From: Neopestalotiopsis rosae
Lineage: Eukaryota > Ascomycota > Sordariomycetes > Amphisphaeriales > Sporocadaceae
Assembly: GCA_023078685.1 (NCBI GenBank)
Contig: JALGAS010000003.1
Span: 2,046,001 to 2,110,000 of the forward strand
Direction of reading: 5' to 3'
Length of the DNA stretch: 64,000 nucleotides
Shown here: piece by piece, positions 1-12,254 of the stretch
Layout of the letters: each line of letters opens with the position of its first letter
Position numbering within the stretch: the first letter of the stretch is position 1
The notes under the pieces: model-generated
Databases searched by the model: none
Told to the model about the DNA's origin: nothing
The model's input: the letters and a program-made list of their open reading frames with translations, nothing else
Translations under genes and position numbers: made by a program

Positions 1-864
1 GAGACGACGGTTTGATATCCCCCTGAGATGATAGTATGTAGTCTCTCTCTCTTATCTATGAGATTCTGTCTGCACAACTGACAAGAATGTGCTCTTCGCG
101 AGTCTGACAAACAACGGCCGTCTGCAGTGGCCTTTGGCGGTGGTGTTTGAGCTCAAGGCTGAGCCTTTTCGGCGAGTCTAAAAATTACTACCGCAACGCA
201 TTGAATCGAATCGTCAGTCACTTTGCGTCTCTGCCTTGGTTCTCCTGAAATGGCTCGGGATGTGTAGGCCTGGACTTTCCGATAGGCTACATGCAATGCA
301 AGTAAGCCCAGTGTACCTCTCTGCTGCAGTAAAGCAGTCGAGGTGCGACCCTCCTCCCCTTTGCCCGCCTATGGTTATATATCCAATCCCCTCTGCGCAA
401 GCACAAAATCCCCCACAGATAGGAGACCTCCTCTGCAGTATGCAAAGAATGGGTGCATGGCAGGTGCATTTCTGTAAGCGCAGGTTTTCCAATCGAACGA
501 CAGCCTGCATCATAACACAATCGCCCGCCTTGTTGTTCTAGGTCTTGACAGGAACCCTCATGATCAGATCGGTTGTGAATTGGCATCATCACCAGGTTTC
601 TCATAGGCCTACTTGGGGGCTTGTTTTGATAACACTTTGTATGTTCACCCTCGCTAATTCGCCCATGGACCAGCTCCAAGTATGCGACCCGATGCTAAGC
701 CAACAAGCCACTGCAAATATGGCGCACATGAAATGTGCCCGATCAAATAGAAGGCCTTTGCGCCATCCAAGGGCGGCATGGCAGTACAAGTGGTGTAAAT
801 CAAACACTGTGTGGTAGAAGAGACCACTAAAAACGATGCAAACAAAAGCAGCAAGCAACGACAT
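1..864. other. Intergenic region at window edge
   Basis: No supportable gene. Short open frames on both strands show no family resemblance and no convincing splice structure. The right end probably carries the 3' untranslated region of the Sel1-repeat gene that ends at 865. Confidence 0.5.
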
Positions 865-3244
865 CTATTTCTTGCGCGCTTTGTCCGGGTCATACTTTTC
901 CTTCCAAATCCTGTATTCGGGGCAATCGTCAGTGAGCTCGCTTATCGCACACCAGGTAGGTATGGCTTAGATGAGAGCAGGTGGGTGGCAGGACATTGCG
1001 TCAACCAGCCACAGCCGTGGAGGGATCGAGGGAGGGAGAGCTATTTGAGGTAACACAAGGAGTACAGGAACTTCCAACTAGGCCGAGGAGGGAGGAAGGA
1101 AGGAAAGAAAAACCATCTACTTCAGCCCGTCTCATTTGGCCCCCAACCGTGTCACCGTTTTGGTTACCCGACTGGCACCGTTTTGTGACCCAAGGTGAGA
1201 CAGGAAAGAGGCCAGGAGTCTAGACCGCAGAAACAAGGCGAAAGTGCAACATCCAAACGACGTGCACGGAGAGCCTATGAAAGCGATTGTGTGGCCGGGC
1301 TATGCGACAGCCGGCCATACATGTATGTCCACCAAGGAAATGTGCGCGGGTACCAAACCAGGAATAGGTAAGTTGGAGAAGGGAGCCGCGGAGGGCTATG
1401 TAGGCAGGTATGTAGGTATGCAATAGTGGAAAGGAAGCTTACCATGTATTTCCCAGAGTCTTATTGCCAGCCTTTTCAGCTAGTCGATAATACTTTGCTG
1501 CAGTATACTAGGGAGGAATAGAGAGGTCAGCACCGTATCTAGTAGGTAGCAGGTCTCGACCTTGCCATAAAGGGCACAGCAGGGCGTTGTGATTAGTGCA
1601 TCTCTGTGCATCTCTCCCATGAGCCTCGTTGCTGCCCAACATACGATGACATATGAGGTTATGCGAGGCCAAGCTTTCGGATGGAAATACATGGCATCCG
1701 CAGACAGCCTCCGTGACGAGGCGAGGAGGCTGATGATCACGATCAAGTTTGCCCGTGTCGTACTCATGACGAAGGTTTTCAACTCCGGTCTCGCTCCAGT
1801 GACTTGCCCACATGAGGTGATATGTGACGAGATGAGATGTTTACTGCCCAACGTACCTTGTCTTTTTTGCATCCAAAACCTTCGAGATAGCACCAAGCCA
1901 CTTCGTTCATGGCGTCTAAGAAAAGTGTATTAGCACTTCCATCTGTTTATAGTACTAGAGCTGTAACGTCGAGGCACGACTCAGCTACGCCACCACTTAC
2001 CGGAATCACCAAGATTGGCAGCAGTTTCGTAGTACTATAGACATTGTCAGCTAACATGAGACGCGGTATTCGTTTTTCCCGGACAGGGCCTTTAACAAAG
2101 CCGCTTTCACGGTGTAGGACTACCAACATTCTTTGCTGCGACCGGATCCTTGGGCACACCCCATCCCTGACGGAAGCAATTCGCCAGTTCAAACATGGCC
2201 AGGACCAGCTCTCCTTTGGCAGCACCGCCCTTTTTCAACCCGGCCTTGAGGGCTAGGTTTTCGACCTCGGCGGCGTTTGCTGCTGCAATTGATAAATAGT
2301 GTACGGCCTTGGCCACGTCTGGTTCACATCCCCATCCGTGCCTGCGGACCAATATTAGCTTGGGTCGTTTCTCTATAGTGATATATTCGAAACCGTCTGC
2401 GAATTTCTTCTTCATAGCCATCTCGAAATAACCAATGAGCGCGCTCTGGTTGTTTCACGTACCTCAAAGCAAGCCCATAAAGGACCTGACTCAATGGATT
2501 GTTGTCGCCATGCGGGTCTGCAAGTCTCCCGAATATTGCCGTTGACTGCTCGAGCTGACCTTCCTCGTGCAACCTGATCGCTTCCTGAATGTCATCGTCT
2601 AGAGCTTTGCTAGATACCACGCCGTCTGAATTACTATGTCCCTGCAAGCTTCTGCTAACGGCCTGCATATCAAACGGGTTTGGCTGGTGCTCCCGGCTAG
2701 GGGAAGGCGTCACAGAGGCCGAGCGGCTGAGCGTCTGCTCGTTGCGCTGCGCCAGTATAGTCGCCCGCTTCTCCCATTCTCTTTCGCGCGCGTCCTTGTC
2801 CGGACCGCCGTCGGCATCGCCGTCGCCAATCTTGATCGTCGGCAGGTTCTCGGGCACGTACTCGGACGTGCTCGGCGCCCTGGACAGGTGCAGGCGGTGG
2901 CTCAGACGCCGCGTCACGTTGCCGTCCTTCTTGTTCGCGGCGGCGAACTCGCTGCTCTTGGACGAGGAGAGGCTACTGCCCCGCGACCGAGGCTTGAACA
3001 CGTCGAGGCTCCGGCGCGACTTGCTAGCGCCGGCGCTGCTGCTGTCCTTGGCGCTCAGGTACTGGTCGGGCTCGTTGTCGTGAACAATCGGGGACGGGGG
3101 CGGGTAGATGACCTCCTGGGTGTGCGTGTCGGAGCGTATAAAGGTGAACTCGGGGCCGGAGAGCCGGTCGACCGCCGCATGCTGATCAGGCGAGTATTCG
3201 TGGTCGAATCGATCCTTCTTCTTGAGCATATCGCGGAGACCCAT
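865..3244 (-). CDS. Sel1-like repeat protein, Nif1/DSF2-like
   Basis: Six exons (minus): 3244-2463, 2341-2128, 2034-2001, 1915-1857, 1507-1443 and 910-865, giving 399 aa. The first 230 residues are Ser/Arg/Pro-rich and probably disordered. Sel1-type helical repeats follow, with the usual repeat cues: LYGLALRHGWGC, LANCFRQGWGVPKD, YYETAANLGD, NEVAWCYLEGFGCKKD and YYRLAEKAGNKTLGN. The protein ends IWKEKYDP plus a basic tail. Sel1 repeats are protein-interaction scaffolds; this architecture resembles the fungal Nif1/DSF2 group linked to cell-cycle or polarity control (family knowledge, function inferred). The repeats are cut up by small exons of 34, 59, 65 and 46 nt. Intron 2 uses an unusual donor, GTTGGT, but the frame joins exactly. 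An ab initio caller could easily stop at 2107 and lose the last four exons. SKT5-type Sel1 chitin-synthase activators are a less likely alternative. Confidence 0.85.
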
Positions 3245-6200
3245 TTTTGATTCCTGTCTTTTTCCTCGCTCGCCTACTAGACTGTTTGTATTATCGTATT
3301 GTATACGGGACCGACGTTGCGAGCTTAATGGTCACCCCGTCCCTCTCTGGAATACGAGGTCTGGTCTCTGTTCGTGTCGGAATTGATTGTACCTGAAAGG
3401 GGTTCTAAAAGTAGGCCGAGAAGATCTGGTGCGGGCGCTAATTCAACCGGGCGAATGCTCGGATTCGAGTATAATACACAAAGAAAAGGCAAGAATGCCA
3501 ACAGAGGAAAGAAAGAGACGCAAAGGATGATGAGGAGCTGACATGGTTTTTTTGGGGGGAGGCCGTTCCCGTGTTGTCATGATCCTCCTGCCCAGCCAAA
3601 CTATTTTCTCCAGCTCATGCCTACAATTTCCAGACTGCTGCTGCTGACTGCCCACTGCGCTGCGGCCGTCGGTTGTACGCAAGTACTACGCAGCGGCAAG
3701 CTTCTTTGGCTGCGGCTGTCTTTGGAGGGGCGCTTAGGGGTGGCTGAGCCCCTCATGTCCTTACGAAAATACTGGCTCAAGGGTCTTGGAAATGGTGCCA
3801 CCTAGTTTAACGAGTTTCTGATTTGCCCAGACTTTGCCAATTGGTTCTCTCCTCTTTTTAAGATTCATGGGAAATGAATGTCATTGTAACTTTAGTCCTG
3901 CCGAGTATGAAATAGTCTCGCCCATATTCGCAAAGGGGTTCTCTACTTGATCTCAAGTATATATTATATCTGGGCTCCCAAGACCGTCGTGATCTCAAAT
4001 CTCCCCACACGGAGATTACTTAGCGCCGGTACTGCCTGCTGAACGTCGAGGCCCCAGGGCTGATCAACGCTATGATCAGCGCTGGAAAGAGTTGTACAGA
4101 TTACACTAAGCCACCAATAGTACCCCATAGTTTCTAAGTATAGCTCTCAACTGTGACCATAGAATCATAACGTGAATCATGGACTTGTGCACAGCCAAAA
4201 CATCTTGCGTTGACAATCCGAATTAGCTATGCAAACGAGCATTGACAATGAGAAACATTGAACTTACATGAGTGGATTCGCATCATTGGATCCTTCGCAA
4301 ATTGCTCAAAGATGAAATATAGATTCAGTAACAATTACGCAGGATCTTACAGGATCATATCCAGCTCATGATCTCCACCAATCTAGTTCAACTCTTAAGA
4401 AGTGGCCGAGAGTTACACAAAACCTCGCCTACATGAATCGTCGGTGTCTCGTGAACAGTCATGTGGACCAGAAAGATGCATTACTTGACCAAAGTCTCTT
4501 TGCCACGGACGTTTCCTTGCTCGTCTTGAATAGTCCTATTGCCGGGTTTGAGCAATATTCACTCCACACACCTACACGGCCACGAACCAAGGCAAGCCCC
4601 AGCTACAGAGGTCAGAGAAAATATTGATGAGATGAGTATATGTTTCAGAGCACTTGACATATCTGCAATGCAGCCACAAACTGTAGAGGAATTGTTGCTC
4701 CCCCAGAAATGATTCCGTCAATGTCTAAAGCTAGCACTGAGGATAAGCCTTTTCTTTCCGTCCTTCTCTGGGAAATAATGTCTTCGAACAGCTCCGCGAT
4801 AGCAATCATGTTGAAGACACACAATGGAATATTCACTTCAAATCTATTGCACATCAAATGATCAGTATTCGTCATCATCTTTGCATGAGTTATGGGGTGT
4901 GCAACTTACATTGGAACATCAGTCCAGATTCCCAATGCGCCACAACAGGGCGATGGCTCACCCAGCAATGAGAGCGACCGAACAAAGATGCCACAGCCGA
5001 CGAGTTCTACTATAAATCAATTGGTACGGGACTATCGGTGAAGTCTGCGAGGCAATATCTATGTCGAGCATGTTGTACGACATCTGCTGGCCATTCTCAG
5101 CATCAGATGCACCTAGGGCCGTTTTCACTCATATGCAGAGCCATATCAATCTCAGTTCTGACTACGGACTGAATTCTTTCAATTCTTTCATGATGTTTGA
5201 TGTTACCTTTCCTGTTGTGGGGGTTTCCGGCAAGGGTCACATTCATCGGCAGTTGCAAATCATATCATATTGAACAGACCTAGTCCCATTACAAGAAAAA
5301 CTGGCAATATTTGCTGCACTTCGGCTCATCTTGATTGGTGTGTTTGGCTTGTGATAGTTGCGTAATTTTCGCGGGGTATATTGACGAGCCTCTGCCATTG
5401 CCCGGTGTACCTCCCCCGGATAGTGTGCTTTGATCCATTGAGATTGACTATATCAACGAACTGCCTAATTGCAGCAGCTCATGTCAACTTGTCTAAATAA
5501 AATAGAGAAGAAGGAGAAGAAACGAACAAGAAATAAAAAAACCACCAAGAGTGGACTCAACTTATAAATGTGCTGAGTCAGAGGTGAAGTAAGAGGTTAT
5601 CAATGGTGGAGCAAAGTCGTGGAGATCGTGAAAGAATGAGAAAGTGCATGCGCTCAAAGAGCGCCACAACGCAAGACTCGACAGCATTGTGGCACAGCAA
5701 TGTAAACACGTCTTCAACGGGCCCTTTATCGGTTTGATGAAGACATGTCATTGGTAGCCCTCGTGATAGGAGTTTCCTCTTTGGCAATCCCTACCTGCAG
5801 GGTTTCTCAGTGTCGTGAAGATTTTCTGGAAACTATCTGGCTTCAAGAGCCACTCAAGATATAGAATGAAAACCCCTGCATGAGAGACTTTCAACACAGG
5901 TTGTGAATGGCAGATCAAGATGGCCTAAAGTGGGTTATGGCCTGTCCGTATGATTAAGCACGGTACTTGATGCCATGGAATTTGTGGAATCTGGGGATAC
6001 CGCCGGTCTATACACGGATGTCGGGAGGGTCGATCCGACAAACACCTCCACCGAGTTTCACAATTCTGCACCCCTAACAGAAACGTAATCGTAGATCGTT
6101 GAGTAGCACTTAATCTTTTATGGTAAACTCCGCTTCATGGATGCTGTTTGGAAAAGGCTGATAAGGGGCATATAAGGAAGAGCGGCTTCATGTCTTTTTT

Positions 6201-6413
6201 CCATGCTGTCGCCCGAATACCAGTCTGTGTCTCCTTTGTATACGACAGGTATATTTTATCATTAAAGGATCGATAAATATGTCAACTGCTGAGTCCTTAT
6301 TACGAATTATGCGCGTGAAGCCGCAGCAAATACTGACTCCTCATTGAGGCCAGATATTTCCCAATGGCGATGAAATCTTTCAACTTTCGGACACGGGAGC
6401 CCAGATTTTGAGC
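3245..6413. other. Intergenic region, AT-richer
   Basis: About 3 kb between the divergent Sel1-repeat and acyltransferase genes. Only short frames without recognisable domains. The right end probably contains a short first exon of the acyltransferase (ATG candidate at 6279) and an intron ending with CAG at 6351-6353. Confidence 0.45.
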
Positions 6414-7799
6414 ATGTATGTGTGGTTGGTCGATGTCTTTGAACTCTCGAAATCAGTAGACCGAGAGAGTATAATTGCCAACCTGACCAAGGGTCTCGAG
6501 CGTGCTCTGAGCGATCACCCAGAGCTCATGGGCACTATGCATTTCGACAATGTAGCCAAGCGCATTATCATCAAGAAGACCGAGGAGGCAACCGCAGCAT
6601 TGCACATCAAAGATGCCACCCAAGCTACCGAGGAGAAAGACAGGATCCCATCTTATGCCTGGCTCCATGAGCATGACTACCCCGTACACCGCCTCGAGAT
6701 TGCCCAGCTTATCCCGGCTGAGGCTGCCGCATTGCCCATGATTGTCGCCAAAGACCTCGACACGCCGGGCCCCGTCGTCGCTGCGTTCCAAGCGACCTTC
6801 ATCGAGGGCGGTGTCATTATAGGGACGGCTATCAGTCATCAAGTCAGCGATGGCCTCGGCGTCGATGCGTTTAACAACACATGGGCAGCCTACTCCAAGG
6901 AAGCCACAACGGGACAACCGGCCAATCTTGATCCGGAGATTCCGTCGTTCAATATGTTCACCGCAGCGAGAAAGCCTGACCCCGAAGAGTGGGAGAGTCT
7001 GCGAGGCAAGTTTCCGACGATGAAGTATAACTTGGAGCCGTTTCCAGCGCCCCCGGCCGACTTCGTACCTCCCGTCGTCACTACGCGCGTCTTTCACTTC
7101 CCAAAGAGCAAGCTAGAGAAGCTCAAGGCTGAATGCAGCGTCGGTCTGCCCGCAGAGGGCATCAACTTTGTCTCCTCGTACGATGCCGTGGCCGCGCTGT
7201 GGTGGCGAGTCCAGCTCCGAGCCAGGCAGCCCTGGCTCAAATTCGACAATGAGGCCGTGACCCACGCCATACACGCGGTCAACATGCGCATGCGCGGCGA
7301 CGAGCCCATCTCCAAGCGCTTCATCGGCGCCAGCGTCGCCATACCGTGGTCGGAGCCCTTGACGGTGGGCCAGGTTTTGCAAGGCCCCCGCGAGACGACC
7401 CTGCCGCTCCTGGCGCGGACGGTGCGCAGCGTCACCAGACAAGTAACACCCGCGTTCATCAGGGAGCAGATGGCTTGGGGAGCCGGCTACCCCGACCAGC
7501 GCTGGACCGAGCTCGACCTGCCCTGGGTGCGCGGTCACAACTGTATGGGTATCGGCTGGCACGCCATGAACCCTTACACGGCGCATGACTACGGCTTTGG
7601 TCCGCCGACTGGCTTTCGCTGGCCCCAGATGGCGTTTGAGAGTTTCTTCTTCATGATGCCGAGCCGTGCTGGCACAAAGGGTGCTCGTCCTGACGAGGGT
7701 ATGGAGGTAACGTTCAGTACCGAAGAGAGCTGTTTCCCACGCATCGAGGCAGACGAGGAATTGCTGGCTTATTGCGAGCAGAGGGGTATAGGATCATGA
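6414..7799 (+). CDS. BAHD-type acyltransferase (trichothecene 3-O-acetyltransferase-like family)
   Basis: 461 codons from the first in-frame ATG. The protein has both signatures of the BAHD/CAT-fold transferase family: HQVSDG (HxxxDG, catalytic His about residue 142) and, near residue 392, DYGFG, matching the structural DFGWG motif. The family transfers acyl groups from acyl-CoA to alcohols or amines; fungal relatives acylate secondary metabolites or toxins. The substrate cannot be read from sequence. The N-terminus is probably longer: the frame stays open upstream to 6354, encoding a family-like FPNGDEIFQLSD, and is preceded by a CTGAC branch site and a CAG acceptor (6351-6353). A possible first exon is ATG 6279 to 6314 with donor GTGAAG, but that intron would be only 39 nt, so the true start is open. 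No biosynthetic core enzyme lies nearby, so this is a stand-alone tailoring or detoxifying enzyme as far as can be seen. Confidence 0.85.
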   Translation: MYVWLVDVFELSKSVDRESIIANLTKGLERALSDHPELMGTMHFDNVAKRIIIKKTEEATAALHIKDATQATEEKDRIPSYAWLHEHDYPVHRLEIAQLIPAEAAALPMIVAKDLDTPGPVVAAFQATFIEGGVIIGTAISHQVSDGLGVDAFNNTWAAYSKEATTGQPANLDPEIPSFNMFTAARKPDPEEWESLRGKFPTMKYNLEPFPAPPADFVPPVVTTRVFHFPKSKLEKLKAECSVGLPAEGINFVSSYDAVAALWWRVQLRARQPWLKFDNEAVTHAIHAVNMRMRGDEPISKRFIGASVAIPWSEPLTVGQVLQGPRETTLPLLARTVRSVTRQVTPAFIREQMAWGAGYPDQRWTELDLPWVRGHNCMGIGWHAMNPYTAHDYGFGPPTGFRWPQMAFESFFFMMPSRAGTKGARPDEGMEVTFSTEESCFPRIEADEELLAYCEQRGIGS

Positions 7800-9219
7800 A
7801 TGGGTTAGTCATTTTTGTTATCACTGATATATCCTGATCAAGATGATGTGTTATCTGGATCATACGCATATGTTATTATTGCTTTTGCAAATGTAGTCTC
7901 ATGTGAAGAATCCTACATGGAAATATCCAGGGGTCGCTATCCTGACCATCAAAGTGTTTGCAAATCACAATCACTGTTTTGTCGGAGGTCGTAGAGACAC
8001 ACACAGTGATTACATACCACATGTTCCTTAACCGCGAGTTGCACGAAAACAACAACACATCTCAGGTGCACACCGGCGAAGGTAGTCTTCATCATGTGTT
8101 ACCTTGTTTGTCGCTATATACTTGCTGTGATCGAGTTCCATTAGACTGGCAGAGCAATTGTTAGGCACAGCATCTTGACAACCACAATATGAACCAGCTC
8201 ATAACTACAATCTACGTGCTCTTTTACCCCTGAGCCTTTCTCTCATGGGAATTTCTATCGGAACCCTTCTGGTCGAAATGTGTGTTTGCTCTGGGAAATA
8301 CTGAAACACGGATCAATCTTTCGCTTCAAGCTGACTAATGAAAACTGGCAAAAGCTGAGAAGATTGATCATCACACGTATACTATTCTGCAGTCGTGAGC
8401 TTTGCAGTCTCGAGATAAAGAGCCCATCTCCCCCGGGAGCACCAAGGCGAGCAGGCTGCTGGAGATAAGCCGGACAGGCGAACTTCCTCTGAGAACGTGG
8501 TGAAGCCCAGGGTACTGATACGACCGTATCGAAGATACGAAGATAACATTCAAGATGATCCTTCTACATTTAATATCTAAAGTGCACACAAATGGGGTAG
8601 AAAGCCATTGCCGTTGAACCAATAGCCTTTTCGAGGCCGTATACGGATACTCGCCAACTTCAACTATATGGGGGTATTAGCTACGCAACATCTAGAAGAA
8701 TACCTGCTGTGGCGACGTCAAAAGAGAATTACTGAAAATGTCCTCTCCATTCAGCAAATCTTGCACATATTGCCGTGTATAATTGAGGCCAGACATCAAT
8801 TAGGCAAAGAGGCATGAGTCGAATTTCCGCAACCCCGTTCTCATTAATGGCAATAAAGATGGCCCCGATGACAATTGCGACGGCATGTGAAGAGAGAGTA
8901 GGGGAAAAAAACATCTGATATAATCTTGACATCACAACCACCCGAGAAACTTCTGCACAATAAAACTCTGATTAGGTCATCATGCAGTCTGCTTGCGCAC
9001 ATTAGATTCACGCAGGCGAAAATGCAACGGGATTTGCTAAATGAGTGTGGCAACCATGGTTTCAAAAGTCTCCCACGTGTCGGGAAGCAATGTCGGGAGT
9101 AATGTCAGGGCAAGAGGGGAGAAAAAAAAAGAAACTATTTCGACTTGCATTCCTTTCTAAGCAAAGAAAATGAAACGGTCATGTATGAAGGAAAAAGCGC
9201 CACTATTCTAAGCAAGTTT

Positions 9220-9234
9220 AAAAAAAAAAAAAAA
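9220..9234 (+). repeat. Poly-A run, 15 nt
   Basis: Uninterrupted A run directly read in the sequence, in an intergenic stretch. Confidence 0.9.
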
Positions 9235-9735
9235 TAAAACACGCAACGTCGGCAGCACCGCTGCCGACGTGCAAGTGCTGGTGTAAAGTTTATACAATGT
9301 GCACCTGCACGCATGGCTGCCAAAGTAGCTTCTTGGTACCGCGGTGCTCGGGGTACTTTTAGATCTCGTGAAACCGTAGTATATACACAGCTGAACCTTG
9401 GCGAGCTCGAAATATGTCACGAAGTGTTTTAGTGGTAGCAACGCGTCGACCGTGGCTGTATCAGAACCCAAGAGATCAAAAGGACACTGCTTATGTCCGA
9501 AATAGCACATGGAGAGCAAAAAAGTGGTCTGACTATTGATTACGCTCGATTATGATGCTGGGCTTGTTATTTGATTTGTAAACGAGCCGTAAGCGTGTAA
9601 ATTTCCGTTTCTGGCTATTACATCAAGAGAACCGAGACAAGGTATTTCGGCTCGTGTAATTTTATTGAAAGCTCGGCCGAGGTAAGAATTCGCGATCGCA
9701 TAGAAGGGAATAAATGGTAAGCAGAAGATGGAGAC

Positions 9736-9753
9736 AGAGAGAGAGAGAGAGAG
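9736..9753 (+). repeat. (AG)9 microsatellite
   Basis: Perfect dinucleotide repeat, intergenic. Confidence 0.95.
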
Positions 9754-10180
9754 CCGAGCCTGGAGCGAGACTGGCGCCGCCCCAACGCACGTATGATGAC
9801 GGAGCCAAACACGGGCCAAACGGCTAACCGAAGGGAACAGAAATCAACATCATATGAATGATATCAGAATTGAGTTTTTCTTCTTTTCACCTTTCGGATT
9901 TGCCGATTGGAACCAACTGCCTGGGCAGAATGGAAAGAGAGAAGAACTGACTGGTCGCTGCTCTAGACTGAAAGCCGGTTGACGTGACCCCCGTCTAGGA
10001 AATATTTCGCACCTTTTCATGCATCATGAAGCTGTAATCTTCAGAACCCTGCCTTTGCATTCTATTGTTTGGACTTGTATAGTCGATCGTCCCAAGAAAA
10101 GAAACCAGGGGAAGCGAAGGGGGCCCAGGCCTGGGCCTTGGTTCTCTTCTTTCCTGTCTCATCTGGAGCTGAGTCAGACA

Positions 10181-10204
10181 AGAGAGAGAGAGAGAGAGAG
10201 AGAG
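10181..10204 (+). repeat. (AG)12 microsatellite
   Basis: Perfect dinucleotide repeat, intergenic, about 430 bp from the (AG)9 repeat. Confidence 0.95.
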
Positions 10205-12254
10205 CCCAGACGAGAGGTTGGTTTTTCTGCAAGTGCCCTTGCCTAGGTGAGGTAGGTAGCTTGTTTAGATAGCTCGGGTGTGGCGTCATGGTTTTTTTGC
10301 TTTCTGTAGAGCAATGAATGAATGCGGATGTTGGAGCCGGGGAGTTTGATTTGGTTGCTACTGCTTCCACTACTGCTGTTACTACTGCTACCTTTTCCTG
10401 CAGGAGACCGAAAACGTCCATGGAAAGGAAGACTAAGAACTGCTGCTCAGGGCTGACGCGTCTGAGTCCCAGCCTCTTGGGAGGGGAAGACAGACGCCTA
10501 AGAAAAGAGCCTTTGCCTCCAGCCTTTTGGATTCAATTGTACGCGACGTAGAAAGAGACTTGTTGCTGTTTCTCCAAAGCCGACAAGTATCCGCGGAAGG
10601 CGGCAATGTATCTTTGGTCATTAACATCTATGATTGTATCGGGCCAGGGCTGGTCTCATGCCGTTTTGGGTAATTTCTATAGTCGTTTCTGAATTTGGCC
10701 TTTCTGCACACTAATATGGGCTTGGCATTATTTGTCACGATGGAATATGGTTTAGTCTTCCCTATCTTCTCCTAGGCATGTTTGGACAAAGCATCCTATT
10801 CACCATGCCCATATGTATTCCCCTTTCCCGGCAGAGACGCGACTTGACGGATCAGCTTATTCGAGTGGGTGGCATTGGCAAGCAAGGGACGCAAACTGCG
10901 CTTTGCAAGGCACGCACGTTAGTTTGCGGGGATCACATTAGTGTAGCAGCAGAATGTCCTCAGCCAGTGTCAGTCGATTTGACTTGTGTGTCTGCTGAAG
11001 GCTGAGACATGCATGACTTGGGCTCGAAAAGACGATGGAAAATCTAAATAGTGGCGTCTACCTTGTCTAGTCTTTCGTTAGGGGACCGCAATGTCGGGGC
11101 TGATGCCATCATTATTGTCTCGAGTTGCAGGAACATTCATGACATGACGATAGACCAGCATTGACTAGCAAGCAGGCATTTTGGAATGCAATGAATCAAA
11201 TGTTGCATCCGGCACCAAGTTGCTGGATGAGTGGAGCTTTCGATTTCCAACTACGGATGAAGAAGACACAAAAAATTAAAATTCCAGGCCAAGTTGCAAG
11301 TGCAACTGACTACTCTGAAAGAAAGCACCCGCAAACGACTGTCGAACCAACCGACAGAGAATATGTTTGTCCGACGCAATATGCAAATTTCCCAGCCATC
11401 AACGGACAACCTAATCTCCCGTTCATGATTTTGTCCCACGGGACCAGTAAGGGGTATATCCGATTGTTGTATTCCTTCTCTCTCCAACGAATAGAAATCC
11501 AAAGAGCCGCCTATCGTTCTGAATGCGGTTGTAAGCACGCGGGAATATGGAAGCAGAAATAGAAAGAAAAGAAAGGAACAATATGAAGAGAAACAATAAG
11601 GTATCTTTCCAGATACAAAACACGAGAAAGAACTCCTCCAATGCTGCCATAATGCGCACCGCCATTTCCATAGTTCGTCTCCATTCAACTTTAAAACGAC
11701 GAGCCATGTAGAGGTTTTGCACCAAATGGCAACTCAGTGGCTCGGAGCGTCGATATTGAAGATGACTGAGTCGCAACCCCATAGCCCCCGTCTCGCGCTG
11801 GCATGTGGGCGGTAAACAAGATCGTAGAACGAGTGTTTCGAGTGTGCAGGTAGTGATGAAGAAGAAGAATCCACAATGGTATCAAAATGTATATGCAATG
11901 CCAGCCAAACTCAAATCGTTTATAGAATGTGCAAGGAAATTGGTTGGGCGGGTTTGGCGGCCTTCGTGGATATCGGTGGGTTCGAATTATGGACTCTTTC
12001 TTCTCAAAGAGCGCCCATTCGTATATATTTCAGTCATGCAAAAGCAGGAACCGATCTCCCAACTCCTCTATGAGTCTGAACAAGACCAGTAATGCATGCG
12101 ACCAATGTTGCTTCTTTGAAGCTATTTCATGGACATCGCTTGCCGGCGTATTGTGCCGGCAGCCATGATTTCAATAACAGACGCCGCATCCTAGAACGCC
12201 AGTGATTTTCCATTGAACGTAGAAATGCTGTGTCCGACTTTACAATGGACGGGA

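Larger units (their letters stand above)
7800..12254. other. Intergenic region, 4.5 kb
   Basis: No supportable gene. It holds a poly-A run (9220-9234) and two (AG)n microsatellites (9736-9753 and 10181-10204). Open frames are short and without recognisable domains. The right end is expected to be the 3' untranslated region of the Rsc7-like gene. Confidence 0.45.

Noticed and set aside
2636..3250. 204-codon plus-strand frame
   Set aside because: It lies antisense to exon 1 of the Sel1-repeat gene, is Arg/Val/Ala-rich and reflects GC-rich codons of the real gene.
6453..7097. 214-codon minus-strand frame
   Set aside because: Antisense shadow of the acyltransferase, which has the HxxxD and DFGWG-type motifs in the plus frame.
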